A program made the translations under genes and the position numbers. Positions 1-8,919 of a stretch of DNA of 64,000 nucleotides are shown piece by piece (within the stretch, counting starts at the first letter, position 1; every line of letters begins with the position of its first letter). The stretch is from Paracoccaceae bacterium (GTDB lineage: Bacteria; Pseudomonadota; Alphaproteobacteria; Rhodobacterales; Rhodobacteraceae). Location of the stretch: NCBI GenBank assembly GCA_028284705.1, contig JANQRE010000020.1:1-64000 (forward strand), given 5' to 3'. The notes under the pieces were generated by a model, which saw only the letters and a list, made by a program, of their open reading frames with translations, ran no database searches and had not been told where the DNA came from.

Positions 1-693
1 GACGTTGACCTGAAGTTCGAATTCACCGGCGTGAACTACTACGACGGTCAGGGCTTCATGGTGCCGAAAGACCTCGGCGTGTCCTCTGCGAAGGACCTCG
101 ACGGTGCGACGGTTTGCATCCAGACCGGGACCACCACCGAGCTGAACCTGGCGGACTTCTTCCGCTCCAACAACATCTCCTACGAGCCGGTTCCGATTGA
201 AACCGGTGCGGAAGCCGTTCAGCAGTACAACGCTGGCGCATGTGACGTGTACACCACGGACGCATCCGCTCTGGCGGCTCAGCGTGCGAACTTTGAAGAT
301 CCTTCGGCACATGTGATTCTGCCGGAAATCGTCTCCAAAGAGCCGCTCGGCCCGCTTGTGCGCCACGGCGACAACGAATGGGCTGACATCGTTCGCTGGA
401 CGCTGAACGCGCTGATCACGGCCGAAGAGCTCGGCATCACCTCGGTGAACCTCGAAGAGCTGTCGGCAGGATCGGAAGTTCCGGAAACCAACCGTCTGCT
501 CGGCACCGAGGGTGACCTCGGCGCGATGCTCGGCCTCGACAAAGAATGGGCCAAACGCGCCATCGGCGTGGCTGGCAACTACGGCGAGATCTTCGAGAAG
601 AATATCGGCGAATCCACTCCGATCGGTCTGGCGCGCGGTCTGAACGCGCAATACACCGATGGTGGTCTGATTTACTCGCCGCCGTTCCGGTAA
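1..693 (+). CDS. aapJ: General L-amino acid ABC transporter, periplasmic binding protein (3' part)
   Basis: The reading frame is open from base 1 and ends at TAA 691-693, so only the C-terminal 230 residues are present and the start lies outside the window. The sequence matches family 3 solute-binding proteins of the AapJ/BztA type: a GATVCIQTGTTTELN segment, the ACDVYTTDASAL ligand-binding stretch, and the long C-terminal tail ending in GLIYSPPFR that is typical of AapJ. It would bind L-amino acids in the periplasm and hand them to AapQ and AapM. The three genes downstream on the same strand complete the transporter, which makes the assignment secure. A hairpin follows the stop codon. Confidence 0.93.
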   Translation, partial: DVDLKFEFTGVNYYDGQGFMVPKDLGVSSAKDLDGATVCIQTGTTTELNLADFFRSNNISYEPVPIETGAEAVQQYNAGACDVYTTDASALAAQRANFEDPSAHVILPEIVSKEPLGPLVRHGDNEWADIVRWTLNALITAEELGITSVNLEELSAGSEVPETNRLLGTEGDLGAMLGLDKEWAKRAIGVAGNYGEIFEKNIGESTPIGLARGLNAQYTDGGLIYSPPFR

Positions 694-707
694 GCACATC
701 AAGGTTT

Positions 708-734
708 AGGGCGCGGAATTTCCGCGCCCTTTTC
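708..734 (+). terminator. Hairpin between aapJ and aapQ
   Basis: AGGGCGCGGAA (708-718) can pair with TTCCGCGCCCT (720-730), and a short T-rich run follows. The gap to aapQ is 142 bases. The hairpin is inside an evident operon, so it more likely acts as a partial terminator or an mRNA 3'-end stabiliser that raises binding-protein output over the membrane components than as a full stop. The other transport operons in the window have the same arrangement. Confidence 0.7.
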
Positions 735-835
735 CTATCTGGCCCCAGAGGGGAACACTCGGGCCAACAAAAACATGGCGCCGCACCGCAAATGAGTGCA
801 ACCTAGACGCCAAAACAAAACAGGGAACGTCCTAG

Positions 836-2104
836 ATGACGACGATGACCGACTCACCGGTGGGGACACCGACCGAGTCGTTCCGGCTTTCCATGCTGTT
901 GAACGACACCCGGTACCGATCACTTACATTTCAATTCATCGCCCTTGTGGCCATCATCGCCTTCATGGCCTTCGTTGGTGGCAACCTGGTGCGCAACCTC
1001 GCCGAAGCTGGCCTGAACATCTCTTACCAGTTTCTGTATGAGCCCGCGGGCTACGACATCAACCAGCGACCCATCGAGTATGACTCGCAGTCATCCCATG
1101 GCCGCGCGGCGATTGTCGGGTTGCTGAACACGCTGATCGTCGCCTTCCTGGCCTGTATCACCGCCACCGTCTTTGGCGTCGTCGCCGGTGTGCTGCGACT
1201 TTCCAACAACTGGATCGTCGCGAAGCTGATGAGCTTCTATGTCGAGATTTTCCGCAACGTTCCCGTGCTGATCTGGATCTTGATCATCTTCTCGATCATG
1301 ATCAACGCGCTCCCGGGACCAAGGGAGTTCCGAGGGGACACGCCAACCGCGTCGATGTCCTTCTTCGACACCGTGGCCTTCACCAACCGGGGTGTCTTTG
1401 CTCCCGCGCCACAATTCAACAACTCCTTCGCCGCCACCGCCGAAAGCGGTGCAACATCCGGCACGATGGACTGGCTGCTTGTCATCGCAGCCCTGCTTCT
1501 GTCGTTCTTCGTGGCCCGCGCCATTGGCACCTGGGCCAGCAAAACGCAGGAAAGCACCGGGAACCGTCCAACCACCTGGTATCTGACACTGGCCACCTGG
1601 GTCGTCCCTGTCGGCCTGGTGTTGATGTTCCTCGGTCTCACCTGGAATGTGCCGGAGTTGAGGGGCTTTAACTTCTCGGGCGGCATGCAAGTCCGCGGCT
1701 CCCTGATCGCGCTCTGGTTCGCGCTGGCGATCTATACCGGCGCCTTTATCGCCGAGAACGTCCGCGCTGGCATCCTGGCCATCTCCAAGGGGCAAACCGA
1801 GGCGGCCGGTGCGCTGGGCTTGCGCCCCAACCGGATCATGTCGCTCGTGGTTCTGCCACAGGCGCTGCGGGTCATCATCCCGCCGCTGATCTCGCAGTAT
1901 CTCAACATCACGAAGAACTCCTCGCTCGCCATCGCGGTGGGCTATATGGATGTGACGGGCACGCTGGGCGGCATCACGCTCCTGCAGACCGGTCGCGCGA
2001 TCGAGACGATCCTTCTGTTGATGCTCTTCTATCTGACGGTCTCGCTGCTGATCTCGGCAGTGATGAACGTCTTCAACAACCGCATGAAGCTGAAGGAGCG
2101 CTGA
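836..2104 (+). CDS. aapQ: General L-amino acid ABC transporter, permease
   Basis: A 422-residue inner-membrane permease of the His/Glu/Gln/Arg family. A transmembrane segment lies at about residues 30-55. The permease core begins near residue 90, and a long loop carrying the REFRGDTP motif is characteristic of AapQ/BztB. The cytoplasmic EAA loop that contacts the ATPase is visible as AAGALGLRPNRIMSLVVLPQA near residues 320-345. The start is ATG 836; an in-frame ATG at 845 is possible. The stop lies one base before the start of aapM, so the two permeases are translationally coupled. It forms the heteromeric channel with AapM. Confidence 0.95.
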   Translation: MTTMTDSPVGTPTESFRLSMLLNDTRYRSLTFQFIALVAIIAFMAFVGGNLVRNLAEAGLNISYQFLYEPAGYDINQRPIEYDSQSSHGRAAIVGLLNTLIVAFLACITATVFGVVAGVLRLSNNWIVAKLMSFYVEIFRNVPVLIWILIIFSIMINALPGPREFRGDTPTASMSFFDTVAFTNRGVFAPAPQFNNSFAATAESGATSGTMDWLLVIAALLLSFFVARAIGTWASKTQESTGNRPTTWYLTLATWVVPVGLVLMFLGLTWNVPELRGFNFSGGMQVRGSLIALWFALAIYTGAFIAENVRAGILAISKGQTEAAGALGLRPNRIMSLVVLPQALRVIIPPLISQYLNITKNSSLAIAVGYMDVTGTLGGITLLQTGRAIETILLLMLFYLTVSLLISAVMNVFNNRMKLKER

Positions 2105-2105
2105 T

Positions 2106-3653
2106 ATGGCTGAGAAAACCGTCTCCTTCGTTCGTCACGATCAAATTCCGCCATCGCCGCCCCCGGCGTCCGAGACCGGACCGCTGAAATGGGCGCGTGA
2201 GAACCTGTTCTCGGGCTGGGTCAACACGATCCTGACGGTGCTTGCGATCTACTTCATCGCGCGCTTCGTCTTCTTCGCCTTCCCCTGGTTCTGGAACGGC
2301 GTCTGGGATGCGGGCTCCATCAAGGAGTGTCGCGATATCCTGACCGCCGCTGGCAAGTCCACTGGTGCGTGTTTCGCGGTTCTCGTGGATCGCTGGGATC
2401 ACTTGCTCTTCGGGTTCAAGTACCCCGCGACCGAGTATTGGCGGCCGACGGTGGCCTTCATCCTGCTGCTCGTCGCGGCAGCGCCAGCGCTGTTCTACAA
2501 GTATATCCCCTCGAAATTCCTGCTCTTCACAGCACTCTACCCCTTCATTGCCTTCTGGCTGGTCTGGGGTGGCTCGCTCTGGGTGCCGGTGACGATCCTG
2601 GCCGCGATCATCGCCACGGGTCTGGTTTTCCGGCTGGTCGAGGGACTTGATTTCAACCTCAGGCGCGTTCTCGCTGGCGTGGTCGGGTTGGTGTCTGCGC
2701 TGGGGCTGGCCTATCTGCTCTATCAGGGCGCAACCGAGCTTTGGTTTATCTCTAACTCCATCGGCACGGGCGGTATCTTCACTGTGATCGTCAGCCTGCT
2801 CTTCAAGGCGGCATCGGTCTTCATGTTCGTCTTCTTCATCCCGATGGGCATCTTCGTGGGCTACGCCATCTACGACGATGCCGAGGGCGGGGGATTGGTG
2901 ACCATCGTCACGACGCTCTTTGCGCTCTACGCGATGCTCGCCTTCGCGCTGGGGCCAGTTTCGACCTTCATCAACAACATCATCCCGATTGAGCTTCTGG
3001 CCGTGCCGTCCCGCGATATGGGCGGCTACATGCTGTCGCTGATTCTCGGAGCGGTCTGTGTGTCGCTGTCGATCCCCTTGGGCATACTGTTGGCCCTTGG
3101 GCGTCAGTCCACCATGCCGCTCATCAAGGGTGTCTGCGTGGTCTTCATTGAGTTCATCCGCGGTGTGCCGCTCATCACCTTGCTCTTCGTGGCAAATGTG
3201 ATGCTGGCCTATTTCATGCCGCCGCAATCGAACTTCGACCTGATCCTGCGGGTGATCATCATGATCACGATGTTCTCGGCGGCCTATATCGCCGAGGTGA
3301 TCCGGGGCGGTCTCGCCGCCCTGCCGAAGGGGCAGTATGAGGCAGCCGACTCTCTGGGTCTGAACTACACCCAGGCCACGCGGCTGATCATCCTGCCGCA
3401 GGCGCTGAAAATCTCGATCCCGGGCATCGTGAACGTCGCTGTGGGCCTCTTCAAGGACACCACGCTCGTCTCGGTGATCTCGATGTTCGACATCGTCGGC
3501 ATGATCCGCGGACCAATCCAGCAGTCGACCGACTGGATCAGCATTTACTGGGAGGTTTACCTCTTCGCAGCGCTGGTCTTCTTCATCGTCTGCTATTCCA
3601 TCTCGCAATATTCGCAATGGCTCGAACGAGAGCTGCGCACAGACCATCGCTAA
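2106..3653 (+). CDS. aapM: General L-amino acid ABC transporter, permease
   Basis: A 515-residue permease, longer than AapQ because of an extended N-terminal half with several extra hydrophobic segments (about residues 35-290). The conserved permease domain follows, with an EAA loop AADSLGLNYTQATRLIILPQ near residues 415-435. It pairs with AapQ in the inner membrane. It starts one base after the aapQ stop and ends 12 bases before aapP, with AAGGAGAG as the ribosome binding site for the latter. The long minus-strand open frame through this region is a shadow produced by GC-rich codons. Confidence 0.95.
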   Translation: MAEKTVSFVRHDQIPPSPPPASETGPLKWARENLFSGWVNTILTVLAIYFIARFVFFAFPWFWNGVWDAGSIKECRDILTAAGKSTGACFAVLVDRWDHLLFGFKYPATEYWRPTVAFILLLVAAAPALFYKYIPSKFLLFTALYPFIAFWLVWGGSLWVPVTILAAIIATGLVFRLVEGLDFNLRRVLAGVVGLVSALGLAYLLYQGATELWFISNSIGTGGIFTVIVSLLFKAASVFMFVFFIPMGIFVGYAIYDDAEGGGLVTIVTTLFALYAMLAFALGPVSTFINNIIPIELLAVPSRDMGGYMLSLILGAVCVSLSIPLGILLALGRQSTMPLIKGVCVVFIEFIRGVPLITLLFVANVMLAYFMPPQSNFDLILRVIIMITMFSAAYIAEVIRGGLAALPKGQYEAADSLGLNYTQATRLIILPQALKISIPGIVNVAVGLFKDTTLVSVISMFDIVGMIRGPIQQSTDWISIYWEVYLFAALVFFIVCYSISQYSQWLERELRTDHR

Positions 3654-3665
3654 GGAGAGCGTTCC

Positions 3666-4433
3666 ATGTCTGAACAAGCACAAATGACGGTCTCCGACGA
3701 GGTCGCGATCGAAATCCAGAACATGAACAAGTGGTACGGCACGTTCCACGTGCTCAGGGATATCGACCTGACGGTCTACCAGGGCGAGCGCATCGTGATC
3801 TGCGGCCCCTCGGGCTCCGGCAAATCGACGCTGATCCGCTGCATCAATGCGCTGGAGGAGCACCAGCAGGGTTCCATCGTGGTGGATGGCACGCTGCTGT
3901 CGTCTGATCTCAAGAATATCGACAAGATCCGCTCCGAGGTCGGCATGTGCTTCCAGCACTTCAACCTCTTCCCGCATCTGACGATCCTTGAGAACTGCAC
4001 GCTGGCGCCGATCTGGGTGCGCAAGACGCCCAAGAAGGAAGCCGAAGAAACAGCGATGCATTTCCTCGAGAAGGTGAAGATTCCCGATCAGGCGCTGAAA
4101 TATCCCGGACAGTTGTCGGGCGGTCAGCAGCAGCGCGTGGCGATTGCGCGCAGCTTGTGCATGCGTCCGCGCATCATGCTGTTTGACGAACCGACCTCCG
4201 CGCTCGACCCCGAGATGATCAAGGAGGTGCTCGACACGATGATCGAGCTCGCCGAGGAGGGCATGACCATGCTCTGCGTGACCCACGAAATGGGCTTCGC
4301 GCGGCAGGTCGCCAACCGGGTGATCTTCATGGATGCCGGTCAGATCGTGGAGCAGAACGAGCCGGAAGAGTTCTTCAACAATCCACAATCGGATCGTACG
4401 AAGCTGTTCCTGAGCCAGATTCTCGGGCACTGA
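3666..4433 (+). CDS. aapP: General L-amino acid ABC transporter, ATP-binding protein
   Basis: A 255-residue ABC ATPase that powers the AapQM channel. It has Walker [10 protein letters not shown] (residues 47-55), the signature [15 protein letters not shown], Walker [13 protein letters not shown], and the switch histidine in VTHEM. It is closest to the GlnQ/AapP branch, as expected from its place as the last gene of aapJQMP. AAGGAGAG eight bases before ATG 3666 supports the start. A strong terminator follows the stop codon. Confidence 0.96.
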   Translation: MSEQAQMTVSDEVAIEIQNMNKWYGTFHVLRDIDLTVYQGERIVICGPSGSGKSTLIRCINALEEHQQGSIVVDGTLLSSDLKNIDKIRSEVGMCFQHFNLFPHLTILENCTLAPIWVRKTPKKEAEETAMHFLEKVKIPDQALKYPGQLSGGQQQRVAIARSLCMRPRIMLFDEPTSALDPEMIKEVLDTMIELAEEGMTMLCVTHEMGFARQVANRVIFMDAGQIVEQNEPEEFFNNPQSDRTKLFLSQILGH

Positions 4434-4458
4434 GCCGACCGACCATACAATCGCGTAG

Positions 4459-4488
4459 GGTGGGCAAATTTTGCCCACCTTTTCTTTT
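4459..4488 (+). terminator. Rho-independent terminator after aapP
   Basis: GGTGGGCAA (4459-4467) pairs perfectly with TTGCCCACC (4471-4479) around a three-base loop, and TTTTCTTTT follows. It closes the aap operon on the plus strand. It also lies between two convergent transcription units, so it may block read-through from the minus strand as well. Confidence 0.88.
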
Positions 4489-4546
4489 GGGGTCTTCGTG
4501 CACCCCGCTACGGTGTGCTTGTGGCTGCGGATGTACTACGGGAATG

Positions 4547-5065
4547 CTAAGCTGTCTTTTTCGTTTCCAGTAGTTCCCTCGGGATCACGAAACCCTCAGG
4601 GTTCGCCTCGCCAAATCCGACCTCGCGCCAGGTGGATTTGGTTGACGTCGCAACCAGCGTCGCAGCCGTTGGATAATCAAAAAACCGAATATGATCAGGA
4701 GGTTGCGTGACCATGCGTCCGGCGAAATCTGCGATCCCGGGGTTGTGACCCACCATTAGAACTGAAGGCATCTCCATGCGCCTGAGATGTCTGAGCATCG
4801 TTTCCGCAGAGGCGTGGTAAAGCCCGCTCTCAACCGTGAATTCACCCTTGAATTCAAGCGTTTCCGCGATCAGTTCCGCCGTCATCTGCGCCCGCGTTGC
4901 CGAGGAGGTCAGTACCATATCCGGCACATGCCCGGTTTCCATCAGCCACGCCCCGATGGCCCGTGCCGATTTGGTTCCGCGCGTCGTCAAAGGTCTGTCA
5001 TGGTCATAGAGAAGCGGGTCATCCCAGCTTGATTTTGCGTGCCGGGTCAGGATCAGTTTCAGCAT
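4547..5065 (-). CDS. SixA-like histidine phosphatase family protein
   Basis: A 172-residue histidine phosphatase superfamily protein, starting MLKLILTRHAKSSW. R8-H9 form the phosphate-accepting RHA motif, and LMVGHNPGI supplies the second catalytic histidine. Short proteins of this kind are annotated as SixA-type phosphohistidine phosphatases, although their substrates are rarely tested. The start at 5065 is preferred over an upstream ATG because it gives the canonical N-terminal beta strand and follows directly after the stop of the ferredoxin-like gene (5067-5069), so the two are probably co-transcribed. Confidence 0.85.
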   Translation of the reverse strand: MLKLILTRHAKSSWDDPLLYDHDRPLTTRGTKSARAIGAWLMETGHVPDMVLTSSATRAQMTAELIAETLEFKGEFTVESGLYHASAETMLRHLRRMEMPSVLMVGHNPGIADFAGRMVTQPPDHIRFFDYPTAATLVATSTKSTWREVGFGEANPEGFVIPRELLETKKTA

Positions 5066-5066
5066 T

Positions 5067-5708
5067 TTATTTATGAAAAACAGACATATGGTAAGCGGAT
5101 TGCGCTTCCACTCTGCCATAGCTTTGCGACACCGGACAAGCCCTGCGCACCGCACAGCCTCGTGTCATGCAGTCCTGACCCGCAGGTGTATCGAGGTAAG
5201 CGTGACAGGCGGCGACATCATAGCCCTCGCTGGTCAACGCCCCGACCGGGCAGGCCGTCAGGCAGGGTTTTTCGCAAGAATCACAGGGCTTTGCCGGGGG
5301 CGGGGGCAGTTCCAACTTCTGTTTCAAGGCCAGCGCGCCCCGGTATGAGACCATCAACCCGGCTCTATCATGGACAAGAATGGTGACCGGCGATTGCCAC
5401 GCGGCACCTGACCGCAAGGCCCATTTGATAAACGGCTTATACGGCGGCCCGCCAAAGGGAAACAGCGCCTCTGCATCCAACTCCTTGGCCAGATCACCAA
5501 TTACCCTGGCCGACCACGCATCGACAGCTTCCAAATCACCCCACTCCTCGCTAGATGTGAGGGCGTCCCAGAACCCGGGCTCATGCGGACCCAATAGGAG
5601 AAGCGTCTGGCATCCGTCGGGCGCGCCATCATCAGGCACAGTGTGAAAAGCGCCAAAGATATCAAGCTGTTGCGCCTGACATAAGGCTCTGATGTCGTCC
5701 AGCGTCAC
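5067..5708 (-). CDS. Ferredoxin-like 4Fe-4S protein
   Basis: A 213-residue cytoplasmic protein. Its C-terminal third has a cysteine-rich region, CDSCEKPCLTACPVGAL, followed by further cysteines in AACHAYL, DCMTRGCAVRRACPV. This pattern could bind one or two 4Fe-4S clusters, as in the ferredoxin domain of epoxyqueuosine reductase QueG, but the cobalamin-binding part of QueG is missing. The first 130 residues match no family I can name. Its start overlaps the stop of the sterol desaturase-family gene by four bases, so it belongs to that operon. Its biochemical role is unknown; electron transfer is an inference. Confidence 0.75.
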   Translation of the reverse strand: MTLDDIRALCQAQQLDIFGAFHTVPDDGAPDGCQTLLLLGPHEPGFWDALTSSEEWGDLEAVDAWSARVIGDLAKELDAEALFPFGGPPYKPFIKWALRSGAAWQSPVTILVHDRAGLMVSYRGALALKQKLELPPPPAKPCDSCEKPCLTACPVGALTSEGYDVAACHAYLDTPAGQDCMTRGCAVRRACPVSQSYGRVEAQSAYHMSVFHK

Positions 5709-6508
5709 TTCTTGAAGAACGGCAGGGCCAGCGACCAGCCAAGCTGCGCGGGCCGCTCATCCTGCCACTCCAGACCGATATCCATCGCTTCATGCCCGTC
5801 TTTGGGTTGCGCAATATAGGTGCCGAACATCCGATCCCAGATCGACAGGGCAAAGCCGTAGTTGCTGTCATGCTCCTCCCGGTTCACCGAGTGGTGAACA
5901 CGGTGCATGTCGGGGGTCACCAGCACCGTCCTTAGGGCCCGATCCAAACCCAAAGGCAGTCTGATATTGGCATGATTGAACATCGCCGTCCCGTTCAGCA
6001 GAATTTCGAACAGGATCACCGCAAGGGCCGATGGGCCCAGCAGATAAACAACCCCTATTTTCAAGACCATAGACAGTGCAATCTCGATCGGGTGGAAGCG
6101 GATCGCGGTGGTCACATCGATGTCCACATCCGCATGATGCACCCGGTGCAAGCGCCACAGGATCGGGATTTTGTGGGTGATCAGATGCTGTGCCCAGATC
6201 ACGAAATCCAGAACCAGAATGGCGATCAGAACCTCCAGAGTAACAGGCCAGTCAACGGCATTGAAGAGCCCCCACCCATTCGCCTGCGCATCCACCGCGG
6301 CGCCAACGGCGAGAAGCGGCAGGAAGATCGCCATCGCCCGCAGTGTCAGCGTGTCGATGAGGATGATGCCCCAATTTGTAACCCAACGCTTCGCGCGGGT
6401 CTGGCGACGATCCCGGCGCGGGGCCCAGGCCTCCACTGCGGCAAAAAGCGCAAAAAGACCAATGAAAACAGTGAGACGGATCGCGGCTTCATTCTCCATG
6501 ACCCGCAA
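5705..6508 (-). CDS. Sterol desaturase / fatty acid hydroxylase family membrane protein
   Basis: A 267-residue integral membrane protein with hydrophobic segments near the N-terminus and in the middle. It has the three histidine boxes of the non-haem di-iron hydroxylase family: HLITH, HRVHHAD and HRVHHS. Bacterial members hydroxylate or desaturate lipids, and the substrate here cannot be told. ATG at 6508 or 6499 could be the start. The stop overlaps the next minus-strand gene by four bases. It is downstream of argB with an 81-base gap that has no clear signal. Confidence 0.87.
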   Translation of the reverse strand: MRVMENEAAIRLTVFIGLFALFAAVEAWAPRRDRRQTRAKRWVTNWGIILIDTLTLRAMAIFLPLLAVGAAVDAQANGWGLFNAVDWPVTLEVLIAILVLDFVIWAQHLITHKIPILWRLHRVHHADVDIDVTTAIRFHPIEIALSMVLKIGVVYLLGPSALAVILFEILLNGTAMFNHANIRLPLGLDRALRTVLVTPDMHRVHHSVNREEHDSNYGFALSIWDRMFGTYIAQPKDGHEAMDIGLEWQDERPAQLGWSLALPFFKK

Positions 6509-6589
6509 CCTACCGTGAAAAGTCTGCGCCTCAAGGCGACAATGCGCACATTCTCGCGAGGCGGTCCCGCAAGGGAGCGATGAGCCGCG

Positions 6590-7453
6590 CTAGTTGCGGA
6601 TGATCGATCCTGCACCGTGATCGGTGAAGAGCTCCAAAAGGCAGGCATTCGGCGCCCGTCCATCAAGGATGACCACCGCACGCACGCCGTCGCTCAACGC
6701 TTTCAATGCGGTCTCGGTCTTGGGGATCATGCCGCCGGCAATCGTCCCGTCTTTCGTCAGGTCCGCGATTTGTGCGGCTGTCAGCTCGGTTACCACTTCA
6801 CCGCTTGCGTCCTTCACACCGTCCACATCGGTCAACAAAAGCAGGCGATCTGCTTTCAACGCACCGGCAATCGCGCCCGCTGCCGTGTCGCCATTGACGT
6901 TGAATGTCTCGCCATCGCGTCCCGCCCCCAAAGGCGCGACAACCGGAATGATCCCGGCCTCGAACAGGGTGCGCAGCACGTCCGGGTTCATCTCCGCGGG
7001 CTCTCCCACAAACCCCAATTCGGGGTTCGCCGCATCGCAGACCATCAGGTCGCCATCCTTGCCGGAGATCCCAACCGCACGACCGCCTTGCCCGGCAATC
7101 GCCTGGACAATCCGTTTGTTCACGCGGCCCGACAGAACCATCTCGACCACTTCGACGGTCGCCGCATCGGTCACCCGCTTGCCGCCGACAAATTCCGACG
7201 TCACGCCAAGCCGGTCCAGCATCTGATTGATCATCGGGCCACCGCCATGCACGATCACCGGGCGTACACCGACCTGCTGCATCAAGACGACGTCGCGCGC
7301 GAAGCTTTCCATCGCCGCGTCGCTGCCCATGGCATGGCCGCCGAGTTTGATTACGACAATTGCGCTCTCGTAGCGCTGCAAATAGGGCAGGGCCTCAGAG
7401 AGCGTGCGTGCCGTGGCGATCCAGTCCCGGTTCATCGTATTCCGCTTTTTCAT
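6590..7453 (-). CDS. argB: Acetylglutamate kinase
   Basis: A 287-residue amino acid kinase that phosphorylates N-acetyl-L-glutamate in the second step of arginine synthesis. Visible motifs are [11 protein letters not shown] (phosphate-binding lysine), [12 protein letters not shown] (substrate loop), [22 protein letters not shown], and the C-terminal [11 protein letters not shown]. The length fits the family. Start could be ATG 7453 or ATG 7435 (MNRDW); the second resembles other alphaproteobacterial ArgB more closely. It is downstream of engB, a common arrangement in Rhodobacterales. Confidence 0.96.
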   Translation of the reverse strand: MKKRNTMNRDWIATARTLSEALPYLQRYESAIVVIKLGGHAMGSDAAMESFARDVVLMQQVGVRPVIVHGGGPMINQMLDRLGVTSEFVGGKRVTDAATVEVVEMVLSGRVNKRIVQAIAGQGGRAVGISGKDGDLMVCDAANPELGFVGEPAEMNPDVLRTLFEAGIIPVVAPLGAGRDGETFNVNGDTAAGAIAGALKADRLLLLTDVDGVKDASGEVVTELTAAQIADLTKDGTIAGGMIPKTETALKALSDGVRAVVILDGRAPNACLLELFTDHGAGSIIRN

Positions 7454-7518
7454 TTACTTGGTCCGATTAATCTGACAGGCTGTTACCCCGCTGCGATCGG
7501 ATTGCCAAGCAAGGTGGG

Positions 7519-8172
7519 TCAGTCAAGTTTCGCGATGATCGCGCGCAACGTGCTGATCCCGTCGCCGCTTTGAGAAGAGGTGAGCACGATCTCGGGGAAT
7601 GCCGCGGGGTGCTTTTGCAAAGCGTCGGACACTGAGCCAATCAATTTGGCGCGCTCTTTCTCTTTGATTTTGTCGCATTTCGTAAGCACGATCTGGAAGG
7701 TCACGGCGGATTGGTCGAGAAGGGTCAGAATGTCATGATCGACCTTTTTCACCCCATGCCGGGCGTCGATCAGAACGAATGCCCGTCTCAGTGTCGGACG
7801 GCCCGAAAGATATGATTTAAGCAGGCGCTGCCACTTCTCGACGACCGGCAGCGGTGCCTCGGCAAAGCCGTAGCCCGGCAGGTCGACAAGATAGGCCGTC
7901 TGCGCAAGCTCAAAGAAGTTGATCTCTTGTGTGCGGCCGGGCGTGTTCGATGTCCGCGCCAAGGCCTTGCGGCCGGTCAAGGCATTGATCAGGGAAGATT
8001 TTCCGACATTGGAGCGGCCGGCGAAGCAGACCTCGACCCGGTCGGCTGGCGGCAGTCCCGACATCGCGACCACCCCTTTCAGGAATGTCGTCTCGCCGGC
8101 AAAAAGCTTGCGGCCGGCCTCGACCTCGGATGGCTCGGGTGCCTCAACCTCGCGAAACTGAAAACCACTCAT
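7519..8172 (-). CDS. engB: Ribosome biogenesis GTPase EngB (YihA/YsxC)
   Basis: A 217-residue small GTPase required for assembly of the large ribosomal subunit. G1 is GRSNVGKSS (residues 52-60), G3 is DLPGYGFAEAP, and G4 is TKCDK. The DLPGYG motif is diagnostic of EngB. The gene begins three bases before the stop of the MOSC gene, in the run yidC-MOSC-engB-argB. Confidence 0.95.
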   Translation of the reverse strand: MSGFQFREVEAPEPSEVEAGRKLFAGETTFLKGVVAMSGLPPADRVEVCFAGRSNVGKSSLINALTGRKALARTSNTPGRTQEINFFELAQTAYLVDLPGYGFAEAPLPVVEKWQRLLKSYLSGRPTLRRAFVLIDARHGVKKVDHDILTLLDQSAVTFQIVLTKCDKIKEKERAKLIGSVSDALQKHPAAFPEIVLTSSQSGDGISTLRAIIAKLD

Positions 8173-8175
8173 GGG

Positions 8176-8919
8176 TTAAAGGACCCTGACCGCGTCGCCC
8201 TTGGCAATCGCCCCGCCTTTCGTGACTACCCCGTAGACGCCAAAATCCTGATGCCCCCAGCTTTTCAACGCGCCGAGCGTGTCGGCATCGCGTTCACCTG
8301 TAGCTGGGTTGGCGGTCGTGGCAAGGCAGCGGGTGATCGGTTCCTCGATCTTCATTTCGACCTCTCCGATGGCGAGGGTTTTGCCGACCCATTCGAACTC
8401 TTCCCAAAGCGCGAAACCCTCAAGGATCAGATTACCGCGCCATCGCACCGGATCGAGCACCTGCCCAAGTTTCTGTTCCACCGCGCGGTGGGACGCGAGG
8501 TTGTTGATGGAGATGGAGGCAAAGTCGGTATCGGTCATGCCGCGGTCTGCGGCGCGGATAACCTGTGCCGATTGTGCGCGGGTTTCAGGCATCAAGGGCT
8601 TGACCCAGTCGACCAGAGCGTCGCCCTCGTCATCGGGTCGGAAGGTGAGATCAGGACGATTGGGGTGGCTGAGTGTCACTGTTCCAGCCGCCTCATCGAG
8701 GGTCGAGGAGATCGCCATCAATTCGGGCGCTTTCGCCCCGCGGGAGAAGTTCGCGCAAGGGACCCACTCATCGCCCCGGAGCCGGGCCGCTTCATGGGCC
8801 ACGGCCCAGGTGCGGTCCCACGGCATCGTCATTCCCTCTTTTAGGGTAACCTGCTCCAACTCCTCACGCCCATGGCTCTTGATCGGATAGCGCCAGATAT
8901 GGGCGAGATGGGGTGTCAT
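8176..8919 (-). CDS. MOSC domain-containing protein
   Basis: A 247-residue protein. The N-terminal beta-barrel domain is recognisable by HIWRYPIKSHGRE, and the MOSC domain covers about residues 120-247, with RWRGNLILEG and EPITRCLATTANPATGERD. The latter holds the conserved cysteine that binds the molybdenum-cofactor sulfur. Such proteins are molybdopterin sulfur carriers or N-hydroxylated substrate reductases of the mARC/YcbX type. The start at 8919 overlaps the yidC stop by four bases, which decides against the much longer upstream open frame that runs antisense-like through yidC. Confidence 0.9.
   Translation of the reverse strand: MTPHLAHIWRYPIKSHGREELEQVTLKEGMTMPWDRTWAVAHEAARLRGDEWVPCANFSRGAKAPELMAISSTLDEAAGTVTLSHPNRPDLTFRPDDEGDALVDWVKPLMPETRAQSAQVIRAADRGMTDTDFASISINNLASHRAVEQKLGQVLDPVRWRGNLILEGFALWEEFEWVGKTLAIGEVEMKIEEPITRCLATTANPATGERDADTLGALKSWGHQDFGVYGVVTKGGAIAKGDAVRVL

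Noticed and set aside
2073-4478. An 801-codon open frame on the minus strand
   Set aside because: It is antisense to aapM and aapP, is full of His, Asp, Arg and Gln, and matches no protein pattern. It arises from GC-rich codon use of the real genes.
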